A model generated the notes under the pieces. It had not been told where the DNA came from. It saw nothing but the letters and a program-made list of their open reading frames with translations, and searched no databases. A program made the position numbers and the translations under genes. Below, one piece after another: positions 53,919 to 63,893 of a stretch of DNA of 64,000 nucleotides (the stretch's first letter is position 1; each line of letters begins with the position of its first letter). This DNA is from Bacillus sp. T33-2. Lineage in GTDB: Bacteria > Bacillota > Bacilli > Bacillales > Cytobacillaceae. Location of the stretch: positions 434,001 through 498,000 of the forward strand of contig NZ_PGVB01000010.1 of the NCBI RefSeq assembly GCF_002860205.1. Reading direction: 5' to 3'.

Positions 53919-54301
53919 TGCTGTCCAGAACTTCCGTTGTCGACGAAATCAAAATCAGCACCTTGTCTTTTTCGTCCATTTTCCAAATCGGCGATGCGGA
54001 GATTACAAATGGCTTTTCAAGAGCCATAGCCGTCCAAAGGGAGGCCGAGACCTTTTTCGGCAATGAAGGAAATTTTGCGGCCTTTCCGATTTTTTCAGAG
54101 CCTATTCCTATCCCACCCATCGAAGAGGAGCTCTCGTTTATAAAAGAGCATATTAATCCTGTTATCAAGGTCAACAATATTATTGTTACCGGGGTATCTT
54201 CTTCCTCAGTCGTCCAACTCGGCAGCACCCGGAGCATTTCAATGGAGGCACGAGTGAAACACATCCGGCAGCTGCTGCCGCGGGAGGAAGATGAGTTATA
54301 G
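53918..54301 (+). CDS. gerPE: Spore germination protein GerPE
   Basis: A 127-aa protein starting MLSRTSVVDEIKISTLSFSS, with FQIGDAEITNGFSRAIAVQRE and a second copy-like motif, VNNIIVTGVSSSSVVQLGST. The frame is open for 51 codons before 53918, but this overlaps gerPD and is not expected to be translated. Role as for the other GerP coat proteins. Confidence 0.92.
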   Translation: MLSRTSVVDEIKISTLSFSSIFQIGDAEITNGFSRAIAVQREAETFFGNEGNFAAFPIFSEPIPIPPIEEELSFIKEHINPVIKVNNIIVTGVSSSSVVQLGSTRSISMEARVKHIRQLLPREEDEL

Positions 54302-54366
54302 CATTGCCATGCCACTTCCGGAAACTCAAACTGCTATGGCATAAAAGATTATAGGGGATGTTTTAA

Positions 54367-54582
54367 ATGCCAGCAATTATAGGTCCTGTACAGATTAATA
54401 ATGTCACCGGGGGAAATGTCCATTTTGGGGATACGCTCTATATATCGCCGAAAAGCAATTCTAAAACATACTCCGGGCAAGGGTCGCAAAATACCGGGGC
54501 CTTGATTGTCACAAACAACGGCATCAGCTCTACCGGTGTCCTTGACAGCAATCTTGTCGACCAGCCCACGGTTGGCAGTTAG
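54367..54582 (+). CDS. gerPF: Spore germination protein GerPF
   Basis: A 71-aa protein, MPAIIGPVQINNVTGGNVHF, then DTLYISPKSNSKTYSGQGSQNTGALIV. It resembles GerPA in length and layout. It lies 65 nt after gerPE with AGGGGATG before it, and a strong terminator follows the stop. Confidence 0.94.
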   Translation: MPAIIGPVQINNVTGGNVHFGDTLYISPKSNSKTYSGQGSQNTGALIVTNNGISSTGVLDSNLVDQPTVGS

Positions 54583-54615
54583 AAAGCCGATACGGAACAT
54601 GCCCGTATCGGCTTT
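54583..54615. terminator. Terminator between gerPF and addA
   Basis: AAAGCCGATACGG and CCGTATCGGCTTT form a 13-bp perfect stem around AACATGC, with TTTT on the plus-strand exit. It serves the convergent genes on both sides. Confidence 0.92.
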
Positions 54616-54623
54616 TAAATGGT

Positions 54624-57600
54624 CTATTCCATCTTCAAAAGATGGCCGCCGTCAAAAAAGAATAAATAGCTTTCATCGACTTTTCTTTTCCAGATTTGTT
54701 CAAGAGCCCTGGCGTACAGGCCAACCTGGATGCGATAGCGGTCTTCGAGCATCGGCCGCGCCTGCTCAAAGCCTCCTTTAAAACGGCCGAATATTGCATC
54801 TGTCTTAAAATCGAGCAGCACCATTCCCTCTTCGTCTTCAAAAACGCAGTCAACGACACCCTGGATGAAAATTTGTTCATTGCTTCCGTTCCACTCCGGG
54901 TAAACCTCAGTGGCCGGCAGGGACAAATAAAACGGCACTTCCCTGCTAACCCTTTTAGCATTGAGGAGCCGCTGCCCCGTTGTGGAATCAAAGAAGTCCA
55001 GAATCCATTCCGGTTCTATCGCTTCCCGCTGTTCAGGCAACAGCAGTTCTTTTTCGACCATTTCATCCAACTGCTCTTTTAGGGACTGTGCATTGATTGG
55101 TTTAGAAAGATCAACATGCTGCATCACCATGTGCATGGCTGTCCCTTTTTCCGCAGGAGTCAGCTTTTTCTCCTGCATAAACCTTGGGCGGTTCAGGAGC
55201 GGCTTCGTAAACGTACGCAAAATGTCTGTCCCGCTTTCATCGTCCCTTGTCTCATGGTTTCTTTTCAACTCTGAAACGGATTGCTTGGAACGGTGGCTTT
55301 TCGCGTCCGAATAGGAGTAGCGCCAGGACAGATTCCCTTCTACCATTCCCTTCAGAGGAGTTCCCACGTTTACTGGTTTGCCTTCAGCAACTTTCATCAG
55401 CCTGTCGTCCTTTTCCAATGCAGCTTCATCAACCAAGGACGCGACTTCCTCAGCCTTGTTGACTTCAATCCTCCAGCGTGAAGTATGACCAGTAATTTCA
55501 GAAGGAATGAGAGGATTCAGCTCCGTTTGATCCTTCCTCAAAGGGTACGACTCAGCGTGGCGGATGATGGCAGGACCGATCCATTCCAGATAGCTGTCAG
55601 CCGATGCACGCTGGAATTCATCCAAAAGCCAGCTGGATTGATCGGCGGCGCTGACCCATTTTTCTGCAGATTTGCCTGCATCTTTTACAGACCCGGTTAA
55701 ATACAGCTTTTCTTTAGCCCTCGTCAGCGCGACATAAAGCACCCTCATCTCTTCCGCTAGCATCTCCATTTTCTTTTTCCTTTTAAAAGCTTGCTGTGGC
55801 AGGGAAGGATAGGAAATCCGCTTTTCAGCGTTGACGTATTTGGCGGCAAATCCATACTCTTTATCGAGCATATAGAACTTCTTAAGGTCCAAAGTATTGA
55901 ATTTGCGGGCAAGCCCAGCGACAAAAACAACCGGAAATTCAAGCCCTTTGCTGCTGTGGATTGTCATAATCCGGACAACATCCTCCTGCTCGCCCAGCGC
56001 CCGTGCCGCGCCGAGGTCATCACCCCGCTCGCGCATCCGCTCGATAAACCGCAGGAAACGGAACAATCCCCGGAAGGTAGTCGCCTCATACTGTCGTGCC
56101 CGGTCATAAAGAGCCCGGAGATTGGCCTGCCTCTGTTTTCCACCGGGCATCCCGCCGGCAAAATCATAAAATTTCGTGTCCCTGAACAGCTGCCAGATTA
56201 AATCGGACACTGGCCCCTGGCGTGCTTTCGAGCGCCACTCTTTAAGGCGGTCAAAGAAAGGCCTTACCTTATAATACAAAGCCTCTGTATCCGGTCCGGG
56301 ATTTTTCCGGCAGAATTCAGCGAGCGCTTCGTAATAAGCTCCGCGTTTTTTTGCTATACGGATGATCCCCAGCTCTTCCTCGTTGAGCCCGACAATTGGC
56401 GACCGCAGCACAGATGCAAGCGGAATGTCCTGGAATGGATTGTCGATCACCTTTAATAGTGACAGCATCACTGCGACTTCAGTAGCTTCGAAATAGCCTG
56501 TCGACAGATTAGCATAAATCGGGATGCCCTGTTGCTTGAATTCTTCCATGATTTGCGGTGCCCATGTCATCGACCTGAGCAGAATGACGATATCCCTGTA
56601 CCTGACCTGGCTGCCCGCTTTGATTTTCGGATTATAGACCTGCCGTCCTTCGGATATCATTTCTTTTATCTTGCTTGCCATGAGACGTGCTTCGAGCTGT
56701 GATTGCTCGATATCAAACGCATCGTACTCTGATGGGCCAGCTTCATTTTGTTCGTCCGACGACTCTTCGGACATCTCACCTGCCGTTTCAACTAGAAGCA
56801 ATTCTATTGGGAATGGGTCCTCCCCAGGATATGGGGCCCCTTTTTTTAATTCTGCGGCTTCATCATAATCAATTTCTCCGACTTTTGCTCCCATGATTTG
56901 TTTAAACAAATAGTTTGTTCCATCCAGCACTTCAGCGCGGCTCCTGAAATTCCGGGCGAGGTCGATCCGCAGTCCCGAGCCTTCACCATCCGGTGTAAAA
57001 CGGCCATACTTGCCTAAAAATAAATTCGGCTCGGCAAGACGGAAGCGATAAATCGATTGCTTGACGTCCCCCACCATGAACAGGTTCCCGTCTATTTCTC
57101 CATCGGCGGTTACCAATTGAAGGATCGCTTCCTGCACCATGTTTGTGTCCTGGTATTCATCGACAAGGACTTCCCTGAATTTGTTCCTGTAGGAAAGCGC
57201 TGCTTCGGAAGGAGTCAATGCTCCGCTCTCTTCATCACGGTTTCCGAGAATTTCAAGGCAGTAATGCTCCAGGTCGGAAAAGTCGACAAGCCCTTTTTCC
57301 TGTTTTATTTCCCCAAATCTGGCGCCAAACGTTTTGACAAGGCCCACCAGGGTTTCAATCAGGGGTTTCATTTCCTTCATGTCCTTCAGGAAACTCTCGG
57401 GCCTTCTTGAGAAAAGTTCGGTCTGGATACCCTGGACGATTTTTTTCGCTTTATCCCTCAGTTTTTGCGATTGCTCAAGCAGGTTTTTGTCAAAATCGTC
57501 GCCCCTGCATGCTTTTGCCCTTCCAAAAGATACATTTTGCATGGCCGAGTGCAGCATTGCCCATGATTCATTTTTAGTAGCCAGAAGAGTGTCGACTAAA

Positions 57601-58400
57601 TGGATATCTTCTGTGAAGTTCGCCGCCCGTGGTGCAGGTCCTCCCGGCAGCCCTGTCAAATCAAGACCGGAAAGGAGGATTTTCCTTGCCCCCTGAAGCT
57701 GCAGCTCCACATCATATAATAGTGCCTTTGCAAACGGCAGTTCCTCGATCTGGGTGGATTCGTCCACGTCATACATCGAAATGATGGATTCCAGATAGGA
57801 TTCCGGGTCAGGGTTGGATCTAGCAAAATCATATAAATCAAGAATGATATCTTTTAAGGCATCATCAGAGCGGTCATTTGTAAAGGAATCTACCAGCGTG
57901 AAAAATGCCTGGTTGTCTTTCTCACCGTATTGTTCTTCAAAAATGTCATCTATGACCTCATCCCGTAACAGCTGCCCTTCTGTTTCATCAGCAATGCGGA
58001 AGCCAGGGTCAATTTCAATGCGGTAATAATATTTCCTGATTACATCAAGGCAAAAGGAATGCAGTGTGGAAATGGATGCCCTGTTCAGCAGGCTTAGCTG
58101 CTTTCTTAAATGTGTTGATTTCGGATCTGCATCGATCGCTTTTTCTAGCGCCTCCCCGATCCTGTGGCGCATTTCAGCCGCAGATGCGTTTGTAAAGGTC
58201 ACCACAAGGAGCTCATCGACGTCAATTGGATCGGTATCCGAAATGATCTTGTTGATAATCCTTTCTACCAGGACAGCTGTTTTTCCTGAGCCTGCCGCAG
58301 CAGCAACAAGAATGTCCTGGCCTTTCGCCATGATCGCTTTCCACTGGTCATCGGTCCAGGTGGCATGCTCAGGCTTTGGCGGTATTATTGCTTTCACCAA
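54624..58400 (-). CDS. addA: ATP-dependent helicase-nuclease subunit A
   Basis: A 1258-aa UvrD-type helicase with C-terminal nuclease, the functional equivalent of RecB in double-strand-break repair. The Walker A is AAAAGSGKTAVLVERII, LVDEYQDTN is motif II, IMTIHSSKGLEFPVVFVAG motif V and VALTRAKEKLYLTGS motif VI. The RecB-family nuclease site is seen in the C-terminal GMVLLDFKTDAIF and RIQVGLYARALEQIW. Its start overlaps the addB end by 32 nt. Downstream there is no sbcD or sbcC; gerPF converges directly. Confidence 0.96.
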   Translation of the reverse strand: MVKAIIPPKPEHATWTDDQWKAIMAKGQDILVAAAAGSGKTAVLVERIINKIISDTDPIDVDELLVVTFTNASAAEMRHRIGEALEKAIDADPKSTHLRKQLSLLNRASISTLHSFCLDVIRKYYYRIEIDPGFRIADETEGQLLRDEVIDDIFEEQYGEKDNQAFFTLVDSFTNDRSDDALKDIILDLYDFARSNPDPESYLESIISMYDVDESTQIEELPFAKALLYDVELQLQGARKILLSGLDLTGLPGGPAPRAANFTEDIHLVDTLLATKNESWAMLHSAMQNVSFGRAKACRGDDFDKNLLEQSQKLRDKAKKIVQGIQTELFSRRPESFLKDMKEMKPLIETLVGLVKTFGARFGEIKQEKGLVDFSDLEHYCLEILGNRDEESGALTPSEAALSYRNKFREVLVDEYQDTNMVQEAILQLVTADGEIDGNLFMVGDVKQSIYRFRLAEPNLFLGKYGRFTPDGEGSGLRIDLARNFRSRAEVLDGTNYLFKQIMGAKVGEIDYDEAAELKKGAPYPGEDPFPIELLLVETAGEMSEESSDEQNEAGPSEYDAFDIEQSQLEARLMASKIKEMISEGRQVYNPKIKAGSQVRYRDIVILLRSMTWAPQIMEEFKQQGIPIYANLSTGYFEATEVAVMLSLLKVIDNPFQDIPLASVLRSPIVGLNEEELGIIRIAKKRGAYYEALAEFCRKNPGPDTEALYYKVRPFFDRLKEWRSKARQGPVSDLIWQLFRDTKFYDFAGGMPGGKQRQANLRALYDRARQYEATTFRGLFRFLRFIERMRERGDDLGAARALGEQEDVVRIMTIHSSKGLEFPVVFVAGLARKFNTLDLKKFYMLDKEYGFAAKYVNAEKRISYPSLPQQAFKRKKKMEMLAEEMRVLYVALTRAKEKLYLTGSVKDAGKSAEKWVSAADQSSWLLDEFQRASADSYLEWIGPAIIRHAESYPLRKDQTELNPLIPSEITGHTSRWRIEVNKAEEVASLVDEAALEKDDRLMKVAEGKPVNVGTPLKGMVEGNLSWRYSYSDAKSHRSKQSVSELKRNHETRDDESGTDILRTFTKPLLNRPRFMQEKKLTPAEKGTAMHMVMQHVDLSKPINAQSLKEQLDEMVEKELLLPEQREAIEPEWILDFFDSTTGQRLLNAKRVSREVPFYLSLPATEVYPEWNGSNEQIFIQGVVDCVFEDEEGMVLLDFKTDAIFGRFKGGFEQARPMLEDRYRIQVGLYARALEQIWKRKVDESYLFFFDGGHLLKME

Positions 58401-61400
58401 TTTCCCCTCCTTCCATCCTTATCGATTCAAGCACGTCTTCTTTATTCTTTGGAGCAAGCTTCACATAGTCGTTCGTTTCAATGCCCCGGTCGAACTGGCA
58501 GACAGATTTGAACGAACAGAAGGTACAGGGCGTCCTGTCTTTCAATTTATATGGAGTTATATCGACAACTCCGCTAATGATCTCATTTCCTGTTTGTATA
58601 TATTTGTTACGGACAAACTGCCTTAAATTCTCAAAGTCTGCACGGCTTGCAACCTTGGATCTTTTCGTAAGCGAGCCGTCTTTTTTAATGCCTGCCGAGA
58701 TGATTTGCGAATCACCAGTCCCAAGCCCCTGGTCCATAAGGCGGATGACATTTTGGTCAGCCAGGAGCAGCCCGTTCATTTTGAACCGCTTGATGATTTC
58801 CTGTTCGATTTCATCCATGGACAGCATCTTTGAAGCGTTTATCATCGGGTTATGGACATGGAAATAAAGGACTCCCGCAGGATCCGCAGGCCTGCCGACC
58901 AGCTGCTGCGAATAGGTGATGATGATGTCAAGATAAGTCAGCATCTGCAGGGAAACTCCGTAATACACCTCTGTAAGGTTGAGGTCTTTGTCACTTGATT
59001 TATAGTCGATGACTCTCAAATACAGGCCACTATCATCTTCCGCTTTATCGACCCGGTCGACCCGTCCGATCAGTTCCATCTTTGTGCCATTCCGTAAAGT
59101 AAATGACAGAGGCGGAAGCTTTCCTTTTCTCCCGAAGCCAAGTTCAAGGCCGATTGGGGAAAACCCGCTTGTCTTGGCATGCTCACTTAATACAAGTGAA
59201 GCCCTGCTGATGATGCTTTCAAGCTTTTGCTTGATATAGTAATGCCGGTTTGAACTGAGCAGGATTTCGTTTTGCAGGCGGGGTGCGAACCTTTCGACTG
59301 CATCCCTCGCAAGCCTTTCTGTCTGTGTCCTTGTGAGGGACGCCCATGACAGGTTCTCCTGCATGACTGTTTCGGCAATATGCTTTAAGGCTGCATGGAA
59401 CAGTTCGCCTATGTCCGGCGCCTCAAGCCGGAATATTTGCCGTTCCCTCAGCTTCAGCCCATGCTGGGCAAAATGGGAAAAAGGACAGCTGTTGAACAGC
59501 TCCATCCGCGAAACGCTGGCTTCGATTTTTTCTCCATAAAGTTCTTCACTTACTTTTTCAGTCAGCCTTTTAGTGCGGTTCTCATAAAACAGGCTGGAAA
59601 GGACCTTCCGGGCATCATCCCTCCAGCGGTGGTCATTGATGTAATAATCATAAACATCCCACCAAAAATCATGGACGGGGTAATTCCGTTTCCTCAACTG
59701 AAGCTGGGAGGTCAAATACGAGAGGGCCGTATGTTCATTTGCTGCGTATTCCAGCTGTTCATGTTCCGGTAATTCGGACGGGTCCGCTACGAAATACTGC
59801 ATCTGAAGATCAGAAAATAAGTCTTGCATTCTTTTAATGTATGTGGAAGGTATTAACGCTTTTCCCTCCTCATTAGCGATCGGATAGCACAGGTAAAGGA
59901 GATCCGAAGGAGTTGTAAAAGCTTTATATGCAATAAAATTTTCATCAAGCAGGCGGGTGCGGCTCCCCGGGGCCATCTTTATTCCCCTTGACATCAAAGC
60001 TTCCCTGTCTTCATCACCAAGGATGCCTTCATCGGCAATTTTTGCCGGCAGGACTCCTTCGTTCAAGCCAATCACAAAAGCAACCTTGATATCAGCAAGC
60101 CTTGAACGTTCAAGGTCGGCTACGAGCACCTGGTCGATCGCAGGCGGAATAAGGGAAAATTCCAGGGACTCAAATCCGGCGTCCAAAATGGCGGCAAATT
60201 GTTTTGCGGTCAGTTTTTCATCGCCAAGCATTTCAACATACTGGTCCAACAGGTCAATCACCGCGTTCCACGCCTGGTCATGTTCACGCGCCTGGACAAG
60301 ACTACCTTGTTTCTCCGCACTGATTTTCCATGCTTCAAGCTTCGCAGGGATATCAAGCTCTTCGATGAAAAGGTAAACAGCTTCACACAGCTTCCTGCCA
60401 CTGTCCGCCCTCTTTATGCGCCTTGCCATTTTCAGGAGCGGCGCGGTAATGATGAGGCGCAGATTGTTCAGTTCCTGCTCGATTTCCATTTCTGCATCAG
60501 TCTGGCCGACATCTTCAAGCTCCAGCCCTTTGATCCTGCGGTATATCCAGCGCTCTTTTTTTGTCCATTTCTGCCCCTGGATGCCATATGCCAAGACGTA
60601 ATTTTCCAACACGTCCATTTGTTCACGCGCACGGTCAATGTTGGCATTTAACGGAAACAATAAGTCGGTTTTAACCGCCCGGAAAATCGGTTCGTAGCGC
60701 CAGTTCGTGAGCACGGTTTCAAGTGACGAACGAATCAGTTCAATCAAAGGGTGATTCAGCATCGTTCTTTTTTGGTCAATAAACACCGGAATTTCATAGT
60801 CTTCAAAAACGGTTTCCAAGATATCACGGTACTCATTGCCATTTCTCATCAGAACAGCGATATCACGGTACCTGTAACCCTTGTCCCTAACCAATTTTTG
60901 AATATTTCTCGAAACCCCTTCAATTTCTGCCCTGCGATTTGCCGCCTCGCAAATTTGAAGAGCGGCAATGCCTTCGTACCTTGGAGCCGGACGGGTGTCA
61001 AACTCTAATTCCAGATGCATCAAGGAAGATTCATTCCACCTTTTTTGCCCGGTTAAAACAATTTCATCCTCAAGCGTAAACCCATTTGCCGAGATCATTT
61101 CATACAGGCTGCTGCATGTTTCGCCAGTCATCCGGAATATATGGAGTTCATCTGGCGGTGCGTTTTTGAAGGGCCGGTCCAACGGCAGCGCGATGGTAAC
61201 CCTCCTGCAGTGTCTGATCAGCTGCGCAATGATCATATATTCAAGCGGGGTGAAGCTGTAAAAACCGTCAATATACACTTCTGCATCCTTCAAAGATTGT
61301 GAGGCAGGAATTTTTTCAGCCAGAAGGCGGAAATAATCCTCGGAATCGATATACTTGCCAAGCAGTTCGTCTTCGAATTGCCGGTAGATGAGGTCGAGGT

Positions 61401-61878
61401 CATGGATTTTTTCTGCCAATGCTTTTTGGCCCTGCCCGCCTTCTGGAAACTGTTGGGACAGTTCCTCGGGCTTGATCGAATACCGCTTGAATTCTGCCAG
61501 CATTTGTTCCATTTGCTGAATGAAGCCGCTTTTGTCCGCGGCCCGCTGGAAGATTTTCAGCTCGTCTTTCTTATCTTCAATAATCTTCCTGATCATCATG
61601 CTGATCCCGACGCTTGTTAAATGGTAGCGGCTGAAGCCCCCGGTTTCCTGCAAAACCCTCCAGGCAAGCCGCGGCAGGCTGTACACCTGTGCCCTGATCA
61701 TTCCTCCGAGCCCCGGTGTCGTCGACAACCGGTACTCTGACAGAAATGACATTTGTTCCGGAACAAGATAGAGGATCGGGCTGCCTTCTGGATCCGCAGC
61801 CAGCCTGTCCCTGATTTCCTGTAAACAAAGCTCCGTCTTGCCGCTGCCGGAGCGCCCAAATATGAAACGAACGGACAT
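58369..61878 (-). CDS. addB: ATP-dependent nuclease subunit B
   Basis: A 1169-aa partner of AddA. The N-terminal P-loop is FIFGRSGSGKTELCL; the C-terminal nuclease has LRVIDYKSSDKDL, and the iron-sulfur staple uses a distant Cys in FNSCPFSHFAQHGLKLRER with CTFCSFKSVCQFD near the end. AddB recognises Chi and degrades the 5' strand. ATG 61878 is preceded by AGGGG. The two genes form an operon. Confidence 0.96.
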   Translation of the reverse strand: MSVRFIFGRSGSGKTELCLQEIRDRLAADPEGSPILYLVPEQMSFLSEYRLSTTPGLGGMIRAQVYSLPRLAWRVLQETGGFSRYHLTSVGISMMIRKIIEDKKDELKIFQRAADKSGFIQQMEQMLAEFKRYSIKPEELSQQFPEGGQGQKALAEKIHDLDLIYRQFEDELLGKYIDSEDYFRLLAEKIPASQSLKDAEVYIDGFYSFTPLEYMIIAQLIRHCRRVTIALPLDRPFKNAPPDELHIFRMTGETCSSLYEMISANGFTLEDEIVLTGQKRWNESSLMHLELEFDTRPAPRYEGIAALQICEAANRRAEIEGVSRNIQKLVRDKGYRYRDIAVLMRNGNEYRDILETVFEDYEIPVFIDQKRTMLNHPLIELIRSSLETVLTNWRYEPIFRAVKTDLLFPLNANIDRAREQMDVLENYVLAYGIQGQKWTKKERWIYRRIKGLELEDVGQTDAEMEIEQELNNLRLIITAPLLKMARRIKRADSGRKLCEAVYLFIEELDIPAKLEAWKISAEKQGSLVQAREHDQAWNAVIDLLDQYVEMLGDEKLTAKQFAAILDAGFESLEFSLIPPAIDQVLVADLERSRLADIKVAFVIGLNEGVLPAKIADEGILGDEDREALMSRGIKMAPGSRTRLLDENFIAYKAFTTPSDLLYLCYPIANEEGKALIPSTYIKRMQDLFSDLQMQYFVADPSELPEHEQLEYAANEHTALSYLTSQLQLRKRNYPVHDFWWDVYDYYINDHRWRDDARKVLSSLFYENRTKRLTEKVSEELYGEKIEASVSRMELFNSCPFSHFAQHGLKLRERQIFRLEAPDIGELFHAALKHIAETVMQENLSWASLTRTQTERLARDAVERFAPRLQNEILLSSNRHYYIKQKLESIISRASLVLSEHAKTSGFSPIGLELGFGRKGKLPPLSFTLRNGTKMELIGRVDRVDKAEDDSGLYLRVIDYKSSDKDLNLTEVYYGVSLQMLTYLDIIITYSQQLVGRPADPAGVLYFHVHNPMINASKMLSMDEIEQEIIKRFKMNGLLLADQNVIRLMDQGLGTGDSQIISAGIKKDGSLTKRSKVASRADFENLRQFVRNKYIQTGNEIISGVVDITPYKLKDRTPCTFCSFKSVCQFDRGIETNDYVKLAPKNKEDVLESIRMEGGEIGESNNTAKA

Positions 61879-62132
61879 ATGTAACCCCTCTTCCTGATAC
61901 GCGTTAATCTATTATTTTGATATTATCATAGTGTCACTTTACCAACAGGAAAAAAGACGCAGTTTTGCGCCTTTGTGCTCTTATAAACAATTTGGGATAA
62001 GACTACAAACTTGCATGGTTATTATACCTTATTTTTACAATTTAAGCTAATCTTTAGGCTCGCTAATTTTTGCCAGAACAACCTGCAAAACCTCTGCAAT
62101 GTGCATATGGTGATGGGGGCAGGTGATTTATT

Positions 62133-63290
62133 TTGCATTCTTCTTTAAAGTACCGGAGGATATTATTTATACTCACTATCATAGCCATTTTCATGGCGAG
62201 CAACATTTATACGCTCATACCAATTTACGCAGTCGTTGCCAACAGTCTGGATATGCCTGAAGGCTCGGTGGTCCTTGCGGGGAGCTTATTTACCATGTTC
62301 TACGGGTTCGGGCTTTTGTCTTTAGGCCCTGTATCTGATTACACGGGCCGGAAAAAGATCATGATTTTTGGGCTCCTTGCATCGGCTGTGACAACGATGG
62401 CCGTCGGTATTTCCTCCGGGCCTTTGAGCCTTTGGTTAAGCAGGTCTGCACAAGGATTCACGATCGCTTCATTCGCTTCAGTTGCTTTTGCCTATGCTTA
62501 TGATTTGTTTCCTTTTAAACAGAGAACCTTACTGGTCGTGTTGATCAATACCGGATTTCTGGTTGCCGGCATTTTTGGGCAAGTTGCAAGCTCCATCATT
62601 ACTCTCTTTTTTTCCTGGAATACTGTGTACACTTTTTTCGCCGTCACCTATGTAATCCTGTTCGCTGCCGCACTGATTGTTTTGCCTGATTCGAAGCCAC
62701 GGCTCCGGAATGGTGCACCGCTCAGGAAAGTTTTCTGGACTTTATTGACCCACGGAAGCCTCGCAAAATGCTATTTGATTGCATTTACGCTGCTGTTTTC
62801 GGTCGTGGCCTTCTACGATTCACTTGGCAGGTCGTTTTCAGGGACGGATTATGAATTGTTCACAATCCGGATGGTGGGGCTGATTGGAGCAATTGTCTCG
62901 TTGTTCACTGGAAAGTTGATAGAAAAATACGGCGAGGTGAAAACAGTCATTTCAGGGCTGGTCATGGGGGCAACAAGCACGATATTGATATTGTTGATTG
63001 ACTCACAAGTTGCTCTCGTCCTTTTTTCGATCCTGTTTGTCTCGTCCATTTCGCTGTTGATTCCGACAGTCATCACGATGATCGGAACATTTGCCGGGGA
63101 TGAGCGGGCCAAAGCCCTGTCGCTTTATTCATTTGTGCTGCTGACAGGTGCCAGCCTTGCCCCGCCAATTGTGTCTCTTGTTACTTTTCAAGCCATTCTT
63201 CTTCTGTTGTCTGTCCTGTACAGTGTCAACCTGGTGCTTTGTCTGCTCCTGTCAAAAGAACGAAAAGCGGAAATGGTTAAAGAAGCATAG
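62133..63290 (+). CDS. MFS transporter
   Basis: A 385-aa, 12-helix transporter. The A-motif between helices 2 and 3 reads GPVSDYTGRKKIM, and the helix 4-5 region RSAQGFTIASFASVAFAYAYDLFP resembles Bcr/CflA-like drug exporters. It starts at a TTG (62133), behind GCAGGTGAT. The substrate is unknown. The 250 bp before it show no clear promoter or other feature. A terminator overlaps the stop codon. Confidence 0.87.
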   Translation: MHSSLKYRRILFILTIIAIFMASNIYTLIPIYAVVANSLDMPEGSVVLAGSLFTMFYGFGLLSLGPVSDYTGRKKIMIFGLLASAVTTMAVGISSGPLSLWLSRSAQGFTIASFASVAFAYAYDLFPFKQRTLLVVLINTGFLVAGIFGQVASSIITLFFSWNTVYTFFAVTYVILFAAALIVLPDSKPRLRNGAPLRKVFWTLLTHGSLAKCYLIAFTLLFSVVAFYDSLGRSFSGTDYELFTIRMVGLIGAIVSLFTGKLIEKYGEVKTVISGLVMGATSTILILLIDSQVALVLFSILFVSSISLLIPTVITMIGTFAGDERAKALSLYSFVLLTGASLAPPIVSLVTFQAILLLLSVLYSVNLVLCLLLSKERKAEMVKEA

Positions 63291-63312
63291 CTTAAGGGCC
63301 ATGCTTCTTTTT
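63279..63312 (+). terminator. Terminator of the MFS gene
   Basis: AAGAAGCATAGC pairs with GCCATGCTTCTT (one mismatch) and runs into TTTT; the first arm includes the stop codon. Confidence 0.75.
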
Positions 63313-63313
63313 G

Positions 63314-63854
63314 CTATGATTTCCATTCCGGGCGGAGCATTCCGTACAAATACATATTATGCCGTCTGCCGTTTCTTTCGGTAAATTCCCGATAGGTTCC
63401 TTCCTTTTTGAATCCAAGCTTTTCATATAGATTTATCGCCGCGATATTGTATGAAAAAACCGTCAGCTGGACGCGATGCAGGTTGAGTTCATGAAAGCAA
63501 TGATTCAACAGACAAACCATAGCTTCTTCTGCAAGCCCCTTGCCGTGGGCGCTTTCTTCTCCTATACCAATCGCGACCCACCCTGTTCGATGTGTCCAGA
63601 GATTCACATCCACCTCGGCAAACCCGATTAATCCGTTCGTTTCCTTCATCCGGACAGCAAAACGGAACAGCCGGTCAAGAATCATCCTCCATCCATTTTC
63701 TGATGTCTTCTTCACGTTTAGGCTTTAACGGCTGGGCATCCAGGTGACGGGCATAGTATTCATCGAACTGCCAGCCAATCACCTTCTCGACATCCGATAC
63801 CCTAAAAGGATTCAGGGAAATCCGTTTCCCGCAAAGCAAGTTGTTCTTAAACAT
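63314..63854 (-). pseudogene. GNAT acetyltransferase gene with a frameshift
   Basis: Two overlapping frames together make one RimJ/RimL-like acetyltransferase of about 180 aa. The first (63854 to 63675) gives MFKNNLLCGKRISLNPFRVS and ends in RKWMEDDS with a premature TGA; the second (from about 63690) continues DRLFRFAVRMKETNGLIGFA through the acetyl-CoA loop region GIGEESAHGKGLAEEA and NLYEKLGFKKEG to its natural stop at 63314. The break is at GATGATTCTTGACC. A ribosome site GGAGGTGA precedes the ATG. It is a recent pseudogene or a one-base sequencing error. Confidence 0.85.
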
Positions 63855-63893
63855 GGGCTTCACCTCCAGGGATGATTTCTCCCCCGGCAGGCA

